Positions 1-7,983 of a stretch of DNA of 18,617 nt are shown here, in pieces. Made by a program: the position numbers and the translations under genes. The notes beneath the pieces are model-generated. The model did not search any database. It worked only from the letters and a program-made list of their open reading frames with translations, and was not told where the DNA came from. Within the stretch, counting starts at the first letter, position 1, and each line of letters starts with the position of its first letter. The stretch covers positions 1 to 18,617 of the forward strand of contig WOYM01000067.1 in the NCBI GenBank assembly GCA_011620785.1. Direction: 5' to 3'. The DNA comes from Methanothrix sp. Its GTDB lineage: Archaea > Halobacteriota > Methanosarcinia > Methanotrichales > Methanotrichaceae.

Positions 1-229
1 ACCCATCATTCAATCAGGGTCGCAGCCTTAGGGATGCGATGCCTAAGCGGCCCATATAGGTAGTCATCTGCAGTATTTAATCTTTTCCCTGCACCTCAGA
101 TTTTGAGGCTGAGAAAATCGCAGCGACAGCTTCAGGCCGAACTCGTATTCTTTGGTCCCATAATCAATAACTACAGGACCTGTCACCCAACCCTTTCAGG
201 CGGGCCGAACCCATCCAATAACTCAGAGG

Positions 230-238
230 TATATAACC
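230..238 (+). promoter_or_regulatory. Probable TATA box for the aconitase gene
   Basis: The sequence TATATAACC lies in the 382-base stretch before the aconitase start and fits an archaeal TATA element. It predicts transcription starting near position 260 and a leader of roughly 120 bases. A GGAGG ribosome binding site at 372-376 lies six bases before the ATG at 383. The rest of 1-382 holds no convincing gene on either strand. It has two small hairpins without T-runs: CTTAGG/CCTAAG at 27-32 and 42-47, and CCTCA/TGAGG at 94-98 and 104-108. Confidence 0.5.
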
Positions 239-382
239 TTTTTGCTCACCCCGCATAAAACACCGATTCTTGCGCCGAAGATGGATCGAAGAATTCCGCC
301 GCAGATATAACGCCACTATCGTCGAGTATTAATATCATCATCGTCGACACCAGCTGATTGATATGTCTGCTGGAGGCCTTTT

Positions 383-2389
383 ATGGGTTACACATTAACT
401 GAGAAGATCCTGCGAGAGCATCTCGCGGATGGCTCCTACGAGCGGGGCAAAGAGATAGGCATAAAGATAGACCAGACGCTGACCCAGGATGCTACGGGCA
501 CCATGGCTTATCTCCAGTTTGAGTCCATGGGGCTGTCTGATATCGCCACTGAGCTTTCCGTAAGCTATGTCGATCATAATACCATCCAGGTGGGATTCGA
601 GAACGCCGATGACCATGCCTACCTGGAGTCAATCGCTAAGAAGTACGGCATATACTTCTCTCGTCCAGGAAACGGCATCTGCCATCAGGTCCATCTGGAG
701 AGATTCGCCCGCCCAGGAAAGACCCTTCTGGGCTCAGACAGCCACACCCCCACCGCAGGTGGGGTGGGCTCTTTGGCTATGGGAGCGGGCGGGCTGGATG
801 TGGCGGTAGCAATGGGCGGAGGAGCATACTACCTCGCTGCCCCTAAAGTGATCGATATCCAGCTCACGGGCAATCTCCAGCCCTGGTCCACAGCCAAAGA
901 CGTAGCGCTAAAGGTACTGCAGATCCTGAGCACAAAGGGAAACGTGGGCTTTGTCTCAGAGTATACCGGCGACGGCATAGCCGGCCTGACGGTACCGGAG
1001 AGAGCGACCATCACCAATATGGGAGCTGAGACCGGGGTGACCACATCCATATTCCCCAGTGACCTGCAGACCAAGAGGTTCCTGGCTGCTCAGGAGAGAG
1101 AGAGTCAATGGCAACCTCTTGCCGCAGACAAAGATGCCATCTACGACCGCAGCCTGGAGATCGACCTGGCGGAGATCGAGCCCCTGGCAGCCGCTCCTCA
1201 CAGCCCGGGGAATATAGTTGGGGTTGGGGATCTGGACCTTCCTGTAGACCAGGTGATGATAGGCTCATGCACCAACTCCTCTTATGTAGACCTGATGACG
1301 GTGGCCAGGATGGTAAAGGGAAGGAAGCTTCCTGAAGGCATCTCTTTGGGAATCGCCCCTGGATCGCGACAGGTCTTGAACGCCATTGCCAAAACCGGCG
1401 CCCTCCGCGACCTGATTGCATTCGGGGCCAGAATACTGGAATCATCCTGCGGATTTTGCATTGGCAATAGCATGTCTCCCTGCACCAACTCCATCTCCGT
1501 CCGCACCAGCAACCGCAACTTTATGGGTCGATCCGGTACTCCCAGCGCCAATGTATACTTGACCAGCCCAGTAGTTGCGGCTGCTGCCGCTCTTACCGGC
1601 AGGCTGACTGACCCAAGAGAGCTGGATATGGAGTTTCCAGCAATACAGATGCCCGATCATTTCGATATCGATGACAGAATGATCATTCCGCCTCTGTCAC
1701 CGGAACAGAGGACAAGAATTACGATCTGCCGCGGACCGAACATCGGCCAGCCTCCTGTCAACCAACCCCTTCCGGAGGATATAACAGGATATGTAACCAT
1801 AAAGGTGGGCGATCTGGTAACAACAGACCACATCATGCCTGCTGGGTCCCGGCTCAAATACCGCTCAAACGTTCCCAAATATGCCGAGTTCGTCTTTGAA
1901 CCACTGGATAAGGACTTCTTCTCCCGGGCATCCTCCCTACGCGATCAAGGCTTCCATAATCTGATCGTTGCAGGCCTGAGCTATGGCCAGGGCTCATCCC
2001 GCGAGCATGCGGCCATGTGTCCCATGTACCTGGGAGTGAAAGGGGTGATCGCCAAATCCATAGAAAGGATACATGCCGCCAACCTGGTGAACTTCGGCAT
2101 AGTGCCGTTTACCTTTGAAAAAGAGTCTGACTGGGATCTGCTGCCGGAAAAAACGAATATAAGAATCCCTGGCATTCGCAAATCTTTAGAGAAGGGAGAT
2201 GAGAGTGTGATCGCCCTTGCAGAAGGCAGCAGGAAAGGAGAAGAGGTAGTGGAAAGGAAAGGGGAAAAGAAAAAGGAAGAAGAGCTAGTTCTGAAGATGA
2301 ACCTCTCTCGTCGCCAGAGGATGATTCTCCTGGCCGGCGGACTCTTGCCCTTTACAGTCACGTCAAGAAAAGGAAATAAAGGAAATTAG
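383..2389 (+). CDS. acn: Aconitate hydratase (short Aquifex/archaeal type)
   Basis: This 668-residue protein is a complete aconitase, converting citrate to isocitrate in the cytoplasm. In Methanosarcinales-type methanogens this step feeds the partial oxidative branch to 2-oxoglutarate and glutamate. The three [4Fe-4S] ligands are visible: one cysteine in GSCTNSS (near residue 300) and two in SSCGFCIGN (near residue 358). Substrate-binding motifs GSDSHTPTAGG and QDATGTMAY lie in the N-terminal half, and the swivel domain motif SYGQGSSREHAA sits near residue 540. The start is supported by a GGAGG at six bases' spacing. The C-terminal region carries a Lys/Glu-rich insert (about residues 613-634) before a standard ending with LSRRQRMILLAGG, so the fold end is kept. 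It is a single-gene unit followed by an oligo-T stretch. Specificity for homoaconitate or isopropylmalate is unlikely given the full-length fused architecture. Confidence 0.93.
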   Translation: MGYTLTEKILREHLADGSYERGKEIGIKIDQTLTQDATGTMAYLQFESMGLSDIATELSVSYVDHNTIQVGFENADDHAYLESIAKKYGIYFSRPGNGICHQVHLERFARPGKTLLGSDSHTPTAGGVGSLAMGAGGLDVAVAMGGGAYYLAAPKVIDIQLTGNLQPWSTAKDVALKVLQILSTKGNVGFVSEYTGDGIAGLTVPERATITNMGAETGVTTSIFPSDLQTKRFLAAQERESQWQPLAADKDAIYDRSLEIDLAEIEPLAAAPHSPGNIVGVGDLDLPVDQVMIGSCTNSSYVDLMTVARMVKGRKLPEGISLGIAPGSRQVLNAIAKTGALRDLIAFGARILESSCGFCIGNSMSPCTNSISVRTSNRNFMGRSGTPSANVYLTSPVVAAAAALTGRLTDPRELDMEFPAIQMPDHFDIDDRMIIPPLSPEQRTRITICRGPNIGQPPVNQPLPEDITGYVTIKVGDLVTTDHIMPAGSRLKYRSNVPKYAEFVFEPLDKDFFSRASSLRDQGFHNLIVAGLSYGQGSSREHAAMCPMYLGVKGVIAKSIERIHAANLVNFGIVPFTFEKESDWDLLPEKTNIRIPGIRKSLEKGDESVIALAEGSRKGEEVVERKGEKKKEEELVLKMNLSRRQRMILLAGGLLPFTVTSRKGNKGN

Positions 2390-2426
2390 TCCCGCAACAG
2401 AAAGCAGAACCTCTTCCAGATCCTTC

Positions 2427-2440
2427 TTTTTTTTTATTTT
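2427..2440 (+). terminator. Oligo-T terminator after aconitase
   Basis: Nine T residues, an A and four more T residues follow the aconitase stop by about 37 bases. Oligo-T runs without a hairpin are the usual archaeal termination signal. It separates aconitase from the convergent minus-strand gene ending at 2467. Confidence 0.55.
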
Positions 2441-2466
2441 ATGATTTTATGTTACAGAATCTCGGC

Positions 2467-2955
2467 TCAGACGTTAAAGAACGACATGACACTCTGAGAG
2501 AGCAGATTCCCTGTAGCATCAACTGCAGGAGTGCTGGCGCCGGTGGCATTCAGGCTGCCTGCAGCAGCCGTTAATTTGCCAAGATCGCTCAAGCCCAGTT
2601 CGCGGTATACCGCAGTCTTCAGGGTCTGGCTGTTCTTCTCCTTCTCGCTGAGGCCCTGGGTTGAGACATTGCTCTTGAAGCTCGTGGAATCAAGCTGCAT
2701 AGGGATGCTGAACATCAGGGGGAAGTTGTTTACCCACATATCCATTTCAGAGGTCATGACATGGCCGCTCTGGCTCTTGTTGCCGACAACATAATTGCTC
2801 CAGTAGTTGTTCACATAAGGTTCAAAGGTCGAGGTGATTGGTTCATTGAAGAATGCCCTTTGAGTGGAGCTATAACCATCTCCCAGGCCGCTACCCTGGG
2901 CACCTGCTAGGCCCATCAGGCAGAATAGTGTAACCAATGCGGTTATATTTTTCAT
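2467..2955 (-). CDS. Secreted protein of unknown function
   Basis: I do not recognise this 162-residue protein. The start at 2955 is chosen over an in-frame start 18 codons upstream because it begins a typical signal peptide (MKNITALVTLFCLMGLAGAQ, likely cleaved after Ala-Gln or just before it) and has an AGAGGA ribosome binding site about ten bases before it. The mature part is acidic to neutral and rich in Ser, Thr and Asn. It contains no cysteine and has several Asn-X-Ser/Thr sites that could be glycosylated (for example NKS, NVS and NAT). There is no second membrane segment, so it is probably released or loosely attached outside the cell. It is transcribed divergently from tgtA, with about 87 bases between the two starts. 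A genus-restricted family is likely but cannot be checked here. Confidence 0.75.
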   Translation of the reverse strand: MKNITALVTLFCLMGLAGAQGSGLGDGYSSTQRAFFNEPITSTFEPYVNNYWSNYVVGNKSQSGHVMTSEMDMWVNNFPLMFSIPMQLDSTSFKSNVSTQGLSEKEKNSQTLKTAVYRELGLSDLGKLTAAAGSLNATGASTPAVDATGNLLSQSVMSFFNV

Positions 2956-3009
2956 ATTAATCAATCCTCTTATATTCAGTTTTCCGTATCCCCTGATGAT
3001 CAGACCCAA

Positions 3010-3021
3010 CCTATTTATTCC
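3010..3021. promoter_or_regulatory. TATA-like element between the secreted-protein gene and tgtA
   Basis: The tract CCTATTTATTCC reads GGAATAAATAGG on the other strand and is AT-rich enough to act in either direction. On the minus strand it would start transcription near 2988, giving a ~33-base leader that contains the AGAGGA site. On the plus strand it would start transcription near 3041, almost at the tgtA ATG. An alternative plus-strand box, CTTATATTC, lies near 2969-2977 and would leave the GGTGAAGG site in the tgtA mRNA. Confidence 0.35.
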
Positions 3022-3042
3022 TTATTGGTGAAGGATTTGCAT

Positions 3043-4482
3043 ATGCCGGACCGCTTCGAAATACTGCATAAAGATCTGGCCGGAAGGATCGGCCGGCTTT
3101 CTACTCTTCATGGCACCGTCGAGACACCACTGCTCATGCCTGTGATAAACCCCCATCTTCCCCTCATCCCTCCAGAGGAGCTGGCCTCGATGGGTGCGGA
3201 GATGGTTATCACCAACAGCTACATAATAAACCAGGATCCGGACTTGAGGGAAGGAGCAATAGAGCGCGGCCTGCACCATCTCCTGGGCTTTCCCGGGCCC
3301 ATAATGACCGACTCAGGAGCTTTTCAACTCTCCGTCTATGGAGATATCGATGTTCTGCCTATGGAGATCCTTGATTTTCAGTTTGCCATAAAATCAGACA
3401 TATCCGTGCCCCTGGATATACCCACCCCACCTGATGTCTCCAGGGAGAGGGCGGAGTCGGAGTTGAATATCACAGAAGAACGACTGCTGGAGGCAGCCGA
3501 GCTGAAGAGAGCTGCCCTATTGGCCGGACCGGTTCAGGGATCTACCTATCCCGACCTCCGGAAGAGGGCGGGGAGCTTCGCCCGAGAGCTCGGATTTGAT
3601 CTTTATCCAGTAGGAGGAGTGGTGCCTCTGATGGAAGCCTACCGTTTCAGAGACCTGGTGGATGTGGTTGTCTCTGCCAAGAAAGGTTTGGGCTCGGGGG
3701 TTCCAGTCCATCTCTTCGGAGCCGGACACCCCATGATCTTTGCCCTGGCCGCAGCTATGGGCTGCGACCTATTCGACTCCGCTGCCTATGCCCTCTATGC
3801 CCGGGAGGGCCGTTATCTGACCGTCCAGGGAACGCGGAAGCTGGAGGAGATGAAACATCTTCCCTGCTCCTGCCCCGTCTGCCTGAAATATACCCAGCAG
3901 GAGCTGATGGATAGCCCCCAAAGAGCGAGAGAACTGGCCCGCCACAACCTTTACGTCTCCCTGCAGGAGATCAAGCTCGTCCGGCAGAGCATTCGTGAGG
4001 GCTCGTTATGGGACCTTCTGGAGACGCGCTGCCGGTCTCATCCCCGCATGCTCGACGGCCTGAAACAGCTGGCCTCATATGGAGATTGGCTGGAGGGCCT
4101 GGACTCGGCCAGCAAGTCCACCTTTTTTTATCTGAGCCCGGAATCTGCAAGCCGGCCGGAGGTCATCCGCCATGCCAAAAGGATCGAGCGGATCAGCCTG
4201 AAAGGCGAGGTTCTGATCACCGATGATCCGAACGCGAACCCGAGCGGTTATGATCACGTCCTGAACTTCAAGCCGCCATTCGGCCCCTATCCGGCGCAGC
4301 TACAAGAGACCTATCCATTCAACGCCGAAGTCCCGGCGGAGGCGGATGATGCGGCGATAGATCGAGCGGTAAGGATCACAAGAAGGCTGATCGAGGCCAA
4401 TCCAGAGGCCCGGTTCACCTTCCGGCTGAAGATCAACCTTAAAGAAAGATTGGAGCAATTGCCCAAGGTGCATATGCCATGA
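3043..4482 (+). CDS. tgtA: Archaeosine tRNA-guanine transglycosylase
   Basis: TgtA exchanges guanine-15 of tRNA for preQ0, the first step of archaeosine formation. The start ATG at 3043 (479 residues) is preferred over TTG at 3025 because GGTGAAGG ends about eight bases before it. The TGT barrel occupies about residues 1-310. It has TDSGAFQ at 89-95 with the conserved aspartate D90, CDLFDSA at 241-247 where D245 corresponds to the nucleophilic aspartate of the TGT family, and a zinc site C275, C277, C280, H301 in the CxCxxC...H pattern. The remaining ~170 residues form the archaeal C-terminal region. No PUA domain is visible at its end; the PUA domain of this pair is carried by the next gene. 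Its stop overlaps the start of arcS in ATGA, indicating a translationally coupled operon. Confidence 0.94.
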   Translation: MPDRFEILHKDLAGRIGRLSTLHGTVETPLLMPVINPHLPLIPPEELASMGAEMVITNSYIINQDPDLREGAIERGLHHLLGFPGPIMTDSGAFQLSVYGDIDVLPMEILDFQFAIKSDISVPLDIPTPPDVSRERAESELNITEERLLEAAELKRAALLAGPVQGSTYPDLRKRAGSFARELGFDLYPVGGVVPLMEAYRFRDLVDVVVSAKKGLGSGVPVHLFGAGHPMIFALAAAMGCDLFDSAAYALYAREGRYLTVQGTRKLEEMKHLPCSCPVCLKYTQQELMDSPQRARELARHNLYVSLQEIKLVRQSIREGSLWDLLETRCRSHPRMLDGLKQLASYGDWLEGLDSASKSTFFYLSPESASRPEVIRHAKRIERISLKGEVLITDDPNANPSGYDHVLNFKPPFGPYPAQLQETYPFNAEVPAEADDAAIDRAVRITRRLIEANPEARFTFRLKINLKERLEQLPKVHMP

Positions 4483-6236
4483 CCAAGTACTTCGAGATCC
4501 TTCGCCGCGACGGCCCGGCCAGGATGGGAAAGCTCCTCCTGAACAGGCAGATCAGCACTCCCGGCGTTATCACTCCTGACGACTACATATCTGCGGGAAG
4601 CATCTATAGCTATAATTCCCCGGATGAGGCCATAGCCATTCAGGAGGGTTTGAAAGGTCAAAAGAAGCTGGCCATCTTGCCTTACGTCCCTTCAGCATTG
4701 CACTCCGAGCCGGCCCTGGAGCTGGCTGCAATGGATTTGGACGGCCCCAAAGGATTGCTCGTCCACCCCTTCAGCGAGAAGACGCCGGATGGTGCCGATG
4801 TTTATCTGATGGGAAATGCTGGAAGCCTCAAGAATCCCAGAGACCTGGTGAAGGCGATAATCAGGGTTAGGGATAAGACTGCTCCAGATAGCGCTCTTTA
4901 TGCACCTGCTCTGGCCACCCCCGCCAATCTGGCCCTTCTGGTCTATTTGGGAATCGATCTCATTGATGGCACCAGGATGATAGCAGACGGCCTCCTGGGC
5001 CGCTACCATTCCCGGGACGGAGTCTGGGCCGCCAAAGAGCTGGCCGAGAGGGATGAACTTTTTTGCCTCTGTCCGCACTGCCAGAAGATGCGGGAGAAGG
5101 AGATCAGACAGGAGACTGATCTGCTCGTCGCCCATAACCTCCAGATGCTCAAGGAGGAGCTGCTAGCGGTTAGAGAAGCGGTCCGCTCCCAAACAATCAG
5201 GGAGTACGTGGAGCGGCAGGTGAGGGTGACGCCCGACCAGACCGCTGCCCTGCGGCTGCTGGACGCGGAGCACCGGTATCTTGAGAGGAGGACGCCCGTC
5301 AGCCGCCGCAGCACCTTTTATGCCAACTGCGCCGAGTCATTGCAGAGGGTGGAGGTCACTCGATTCGCAGAAAGGGTTTTAGAGAGATATCAGGCGCCGA
5401 AAAGCGATGTGCTGCTGCTCCTGCCCTGCTCCGCGCGCAAGCCCTACTCCACCTCCCGGTCACATCGTCTCTTTGCGGAAGCCATTGGCTCCGCCAGGCG
5501 CTATCTGCACGAGCTGATACTGACCTCGCCCCTGGCGCTCGTTCCCCGAGAGCTGGAGGAGGCCTATCCCGCTGCCGGCTATGATGTGCCCGTCACCGGC
5601 CGCTGGGATCGAGAGGAGAGAGCGTGGCTCGCCGAATGCCTGGAGGCTTACCTGAAAAGGAATAGGTATTCCAGAATAGTGGCCCACCTGGAGGGAGAGC
5701 TGGAGCAGACGATGCGAGAGCTGGGCCTGGATGCAGTCTACACCGGCGGAGGTACCAGTGGGCCCGCTCTGGCACGCCTCAGTGAGGCGGTCAAAGAAGC
5801 ATGCCGTGACGCAGTGCGCCTGCCAGATCTGCGGCTATTGCGTTACCGGGCCCATGCCGACTTCTATTTCGGCCAGGGTGCGGGCGATGCTCTGCTGGCG
5901 GGAAAGATAGTGGTGAGGGGCAGAGAGATTCAGGATGAGAACAAGAGGCCTCTGGCCAGCTGGACCATAAATGGCAACATGGCGTTGTCCATGGCAGGGG
6001 CAAAGCGCCTGGAGCCGCTTAGCATATACATTGTAACCATTGGAGACTTCCTGCCAAGAGGCTCGCTGCTCGCTCCGGGGGTGGTGGATGCCGATGAGCA
6101 GATCCGGCCGGGTGATGAGGTGATCATAGTAGGGGAGCAGGCCTTTGGGATTGGCCGGGCGAAGATGTCCGGCTGGGAGATGGTGGCATCTAGGAGGGGA
6201 GTGGCGGTGGAGATCAGGCATGTGGAGGAGAAATAG
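4479..6236 (+). CDS. arcS: Archaeosine synthase
   Basis: ArcS acts on the preQ0 base placed in tRNA by TgtA and leads to archaeosine at position 15. The 585-residue protein is a TGT paralogue that has lost the transglycosylase active site. It keeps a zinc-type motif (C196, C198, C201, with H219 downstream) and carries the ArcS signature PC-x3-KPY-x2-S-x2-H, here P316, C317, K321-P-Y and H329, where the cysteine is thought to be catalytic. The C-terminal ~75 residues form a PUA RNA-binding domain, including GVVDADEQIRPGDEV and FGIGRAKMSG. The start overlaps the tgtA stop by four bases (ATGA). The last 153 bases have an ungapped homologue at 10327-10479, so this 3' end may have been supplied or rebuilt by the island that follows. 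No gene-level damage is visible. Confidence 0.93.
   Translation: MTKYFEILRRDGPARMGKLLLNRQISTPGVITPDDYISAGSIYSYNSPDEAIAIQEGLKGQKKLAILPYVPSALHSEPALELAAMDLDGPKGLLVHPFSEKTPDGADVYLMGNAGSLKNPRDLVKAIIRVRDKTAPDSALYAPALATPANLALLVYLGIDLIDGTRMIADGLLGRYHSRDGVWAAKELAERDELFCLCPHCQKMREKEIRQETDLLVAHNLQMLKEELLAVREAVRSQTIREYVERQVRVTPDQTAALRLLDAEHRYLERRTPVSRRSTFYANCAESLQRVEVTRFAERVLERYQAPKSDVLLLLPCSARKPYSTSRSHRLFAEAIGSARRYLHELILTSPLALVPRELEEAYPAAGYDVPVTGRWDREERAWLAECLEAYLKRNRYSRIVAHLEGELEQTMRELGLDAVYTGGGTSGPALARLSEAVKEACRDAVRLPDLRLLRYRAHADFYFGQGAGDALLAGKIVVRGREIQDENKRPLASWTINGNMALSMAGAKRLEPLSIYIVTIGDFLPRGSLLAPGVVDADEQIRPGDEVIIVGEQAFGIGRAKMSGWEMVASRRGVAVEIRHVEEK
6084..6236 (+). repeat. Upstream copy of the arcS 3'-end direct repeat
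   Basis: These 153 bases, ending exactly at the arcS stop codon, align without gaps to 10327-10479. By hand count 25 positions differ, about 84% identity. A 39-base block at 6147-6185 is identical to 10390-10428. The repeat forms the left edge of the accessory segment containing hicAB and the mod/res remnants. Confidence 0.85.
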
Positions 6237-6276
6237 TGGCGACTCTTGCCCAAGCGCATAGCTTATGCTGAGCGAG

Positions 6277-6300
6277 AATTTATGTTACTTCTCCTGGTGC
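6277..6300 (+). repeat. Imperfect direct repeat left of hicBA
   Basis: This 24-base sequence matches 22 bases of 6905-6930 when two single-base gaps are allowed; both share AATTTATG and end in CCTGGTGC. Each copy is followed by a GC-rich palindromic stretch: GGCCTGCAGG near 6312, and GGCCTG/CAGGCC at 6941-6946 and 6955-6960. The copies bracket the hicAB pair and its promoter. Confidence 0.45.
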
Positions 6301-6387
6301 CCCGCGAGTCGGGCCTGCAGGACCCTCAAGAAATAAATCCTTTAGGCAATATAATGAGCTGGATTCATTTGCTGATATCAGGCAATA

Positions 6388-6615
6388 TCACAGGCCAGGG
6401 ACTTCCACTCTAACCTTTCCTATGAATAGACTCTCCTCGATTGGGGCCGCCACTAGATCTTCCTTCAGGGCTATCAGGTGGGATTCGATTGCTTCCTTGG
6501 TATTTTGCAGGGTTTCATCTATTGTTTCTCCTTGAGAGTAGCATCCAGGAAGAGCGGGAACTTCAGACCAGAAGCCACCCTCTTCCGCCTGATGGATCAG
6601 AATAGTATATTCCAT
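6388..6615 (-). CDS. hicB: HicB-family antitoxin
   Basis: This 75-residue protein has the HicB partial RNase-H-like fold signature: MEYTILIHQAEEGGFWSEVPALPG, then CYSQGETIDETLQNTKEAI, and a closing strand. HicB binds and neutralises HicA and in many systems represses the operon. It is a short form with no C-terminal helix-turn-helix or ribbon-helix-helix domain, so DNA binding would need another partner or is absent. The gene follows hicA by six bases. Its ribosome binding site, AAGGAGTGA, includes the hicA stop codon, so translation of the two is probably coupled. The usual toxin-first order is kept. Confidence 0.85.
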   Translation of the reverse strand: MEYTILIHQAEEGGFWSEVPALPGCYSQGETIDETLQNTKEAIESHLIALKEDLVAAPIEESLFIGKVRVEVPGL

Positions 6616-6621
6616 AATTAA

Positions 6622-6846
6622 TCACTCCTTCAAGAGTATCATGAATTCTTCATCATCCAGGCCGGCCTTTCTAATTGCCGACTTTAGCAGGCCAATCTTA
6701 AGACTCCCTGAGACTGGGATAGTTATCAGCTGTCCATTTGGCATTTTAATGTTAACATGATCACCTTTTCCGCGGCGGACTATTCCGCCTGCTTTGATGA
6801 AAGCCTTAATCGCTTCCTTGCCGCTTACACTTCTCAATAGGCCCAA
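6622..6846 (-). CDS. hicA: HicA-family mRNA interferase toxin
   Basis: HicA toxins are small double-stranded-RNA-binding-fold proteins that cleave mRNA. The 74-residue product shows the standard layout: SGKEAIKAFIKAGGIVRRGKGDHVNIKMP, with the conserved histidine at residue 30, then a strand and a helix (GLLKSAIRKAGLDDEEF). The start is TTG at 6846. A weak GGATGG lies about six bases before it, and family members typically begin a few residues before the SGKE motif, which supports this choice. The toxin appears intact, unlike the restriction genes beyond it, consistent with addictive maintenance of the segment. Confidence 0.83.
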   Translation of the reverse strand: MGLLRSVSGKEAIKAFIKAGGIVRRGKGDHVNIKMPNGQLITIPVSGSLKIGLLKSAIRKAGLDDEEFMILLKE

Positions 6847-6889
6847 TGGAATCCATCCGAACTACCCGAGACTTCTGCATATCTGTAGT

Positions 6890-6900
6890 TGTTTTTATAC
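6890..6900 (-). promoter_or_regulatory. Probable TATA box for hicAB
   Basis: Read on the minus strand the sequence is GTATAAAAAC, a good archaeal TATA match. It lies about 45-50 bases upstream of the hicA start and predicts transcription beginning near 6870. It sits just inside the right copy of the short direct repeat. Confidence 0.45.
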
Positions 6901-6904
6901 ATCT

Positions 6905-6930
6905 AATTTATGCTTATTTCCCCCTGGTGC
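6905..6930 (+). repeat. Imperfect direct repeat right of hicBA
   Basis: This is the partner of 6277-6300. It is followed by a hairpin-capable GC-rich element with a six-base stem, GGCCTG (6941-6946) and CAGGCC (6955-6960), around an eight-base loop. The first copy is followed by a related palindrome. Confidence 0.45.
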
Positions 6931-7335
6931 ATTGCTATCTGGCCTGGCGCACCGCAGGCCGTGCAGGCCCCCTGACCACGCGTCCGCGGGGAACAAACTA
7001 TGCTGCTATGCCCTTTATCATTGAGCAGATTCAAGCAGCATCCAGATGGAATAGCCCTGAAGGGCGTATGCTCCGATTCCGTTCATCCGTTGGCAAACGA
7101 GTACCCGAGCCTGACCGGCGTCCAGCGCGCTTATTGGCTCAACCCAAAGGGCAACCTCACTGGCGTTCAGCAAGAATGTGCTAAGTGAGTCTTTACTGAT
7201 CGAGTGCATCCTGGCGGGCAAGAAGCTGAAAAAACACATACGTAACAGCCTTACGATTAAATTGTCATCTTGCGTCTCTTCGCATATTTTTCAAGGCTGA
7301 TAAAATCATCCTTTTCCAGTTCGATGAGTGCATGA
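6931..7335. other. Unassigned stretch between hicA and the mod remnant
   Basis: I see no convincing gene in these ~400 bases. A 62-codon reading frame at 7000-7188 (plus) shows no domain or motif I recognise, and overlapping frames of similar length exist on both strands. An in-frame TGA at 7333-7335 immediately precedes the recognisable part of mod, so the true mod N-terminus is not here. The minus-strand frame ending at 7257 reads like the tail of a small helical protein (LEKYAKRRK), but it runs into the mod coding sequence on the other side. The stretch is probably debris from deletions. Confidence 0.5.
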
Positions 7336-7978
7336 AACAAGCTGATCTGGGGCGACAATAAGCTTATTCTCTCCTCACTGAAAAACGGACCCCTTCGCGA
7401 GGAGATCGAGGCGCAGGGGGGCATCAAGCTCATTTACATAGACCCTCCATTCGACGTGGGCGCGGATTTCTCCATGGACATCGAGATCGGCGGTGACACA
7501 TTCACCAAGAAACCTAATATTCTAGAGGAGATTGCTTACCGCGACACTTGGGGAAAAGGAGCTGATTCCTTCCTCGTCATGATCTACGAGCGTCTGATAC
7601 TGATGCGCGATTTGCTGGCAGAAGAAGGTCATATGTTGATCCATGAGCAAGGACAAAGATGGCATCATCAGCCGCGAAACCTTAACTCAGCACTGGACCG
7701 ACTGGATCGATTACTGGGCAGTGGACTTCAACTTCGAGAGCAAACGCGAGATCGTGCGTGTAAAAAACGATGCTAATGGCAATTGGGAAGAGGTCTGGAC
7801 AGGCGACTACATATTTGAAAACGAGTGGCAATCCTTCCGCGCCAAGAAAGATCGATCCTTAGAGCTGACAAGCGTATTTCACGAATGCCGGCCCGGTCGG
7901 CGCAAGCTTGCCGTCAAGGTAGTGGATATCTTTGGCAATGACACTATGACCATCGTTGAGGTCAACATAGGAGACTAG
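7336..7978 (+). pseudogene. mod: Type III restriction-modification Mod subunit, internally deleted
   Basis: Two separate pieces of an adenine-N6 methyltransferase are joined. The first (about 7336-7635) begins NKLIWGDNKLILSSL and contains the catalytic DPPF motif at 7441-7452. It runs through AYRDTWGKG and a helix ending LMRDLLAEEG. The expected continuation is missing. The second piece, in another frame (about 7643-7978), is the family's C-terminal tail: TQHWTDWIDYWAVDF, TGDYIFENEWQSFR and VKVVDIFGNDTMTIVEV. The N-terminus is also lost (TGA just before 7336), along with the central target-recognition region. The protein cannot be an active methyltransferase. It ends five bases before res, the normal mod-res operon order. 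Confidence 0.85.
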
Positions 7979-7983
7979 AACTA

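Noticed and set aside
27..108. Small hairpins in the leader region (27-47 and 94-108)
   Set aside because: Stems of five or six pairs without T-runs or conserved context are expected by chance; no riboswitch or tRNA fold is apparent.
1011..1445. Long minus-strand frame inside the aconitase gene
   Set aside because: It is antisense to a clearly conserved enzyme and has the composition of a shadow frame.
4479..6236. arcS as a second active tRNA-guanine transglycosylase
   Set aside because: The DSGAFQ and FD active-site motifs of TgtA are absent, while the ArcS signature PC-x3-KPY-x2-S-x2-H is present.
7000..7188. 62-codon plus-strand frame with an LTGVQ phrase occurring twice
   Set aside because: No ribosome binding site of note, no recognised motif, and other frames of similar length overlap it on both strands.
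7257..7337. Minus-strand frame ending in LEKYAKRRKMTI that looks like the tail of a small antitoxin
   Set aside because: It is continuous with the antisense of the mod coding sequence and has no start, ribosome site or recognisable family; kept only as a possibility.
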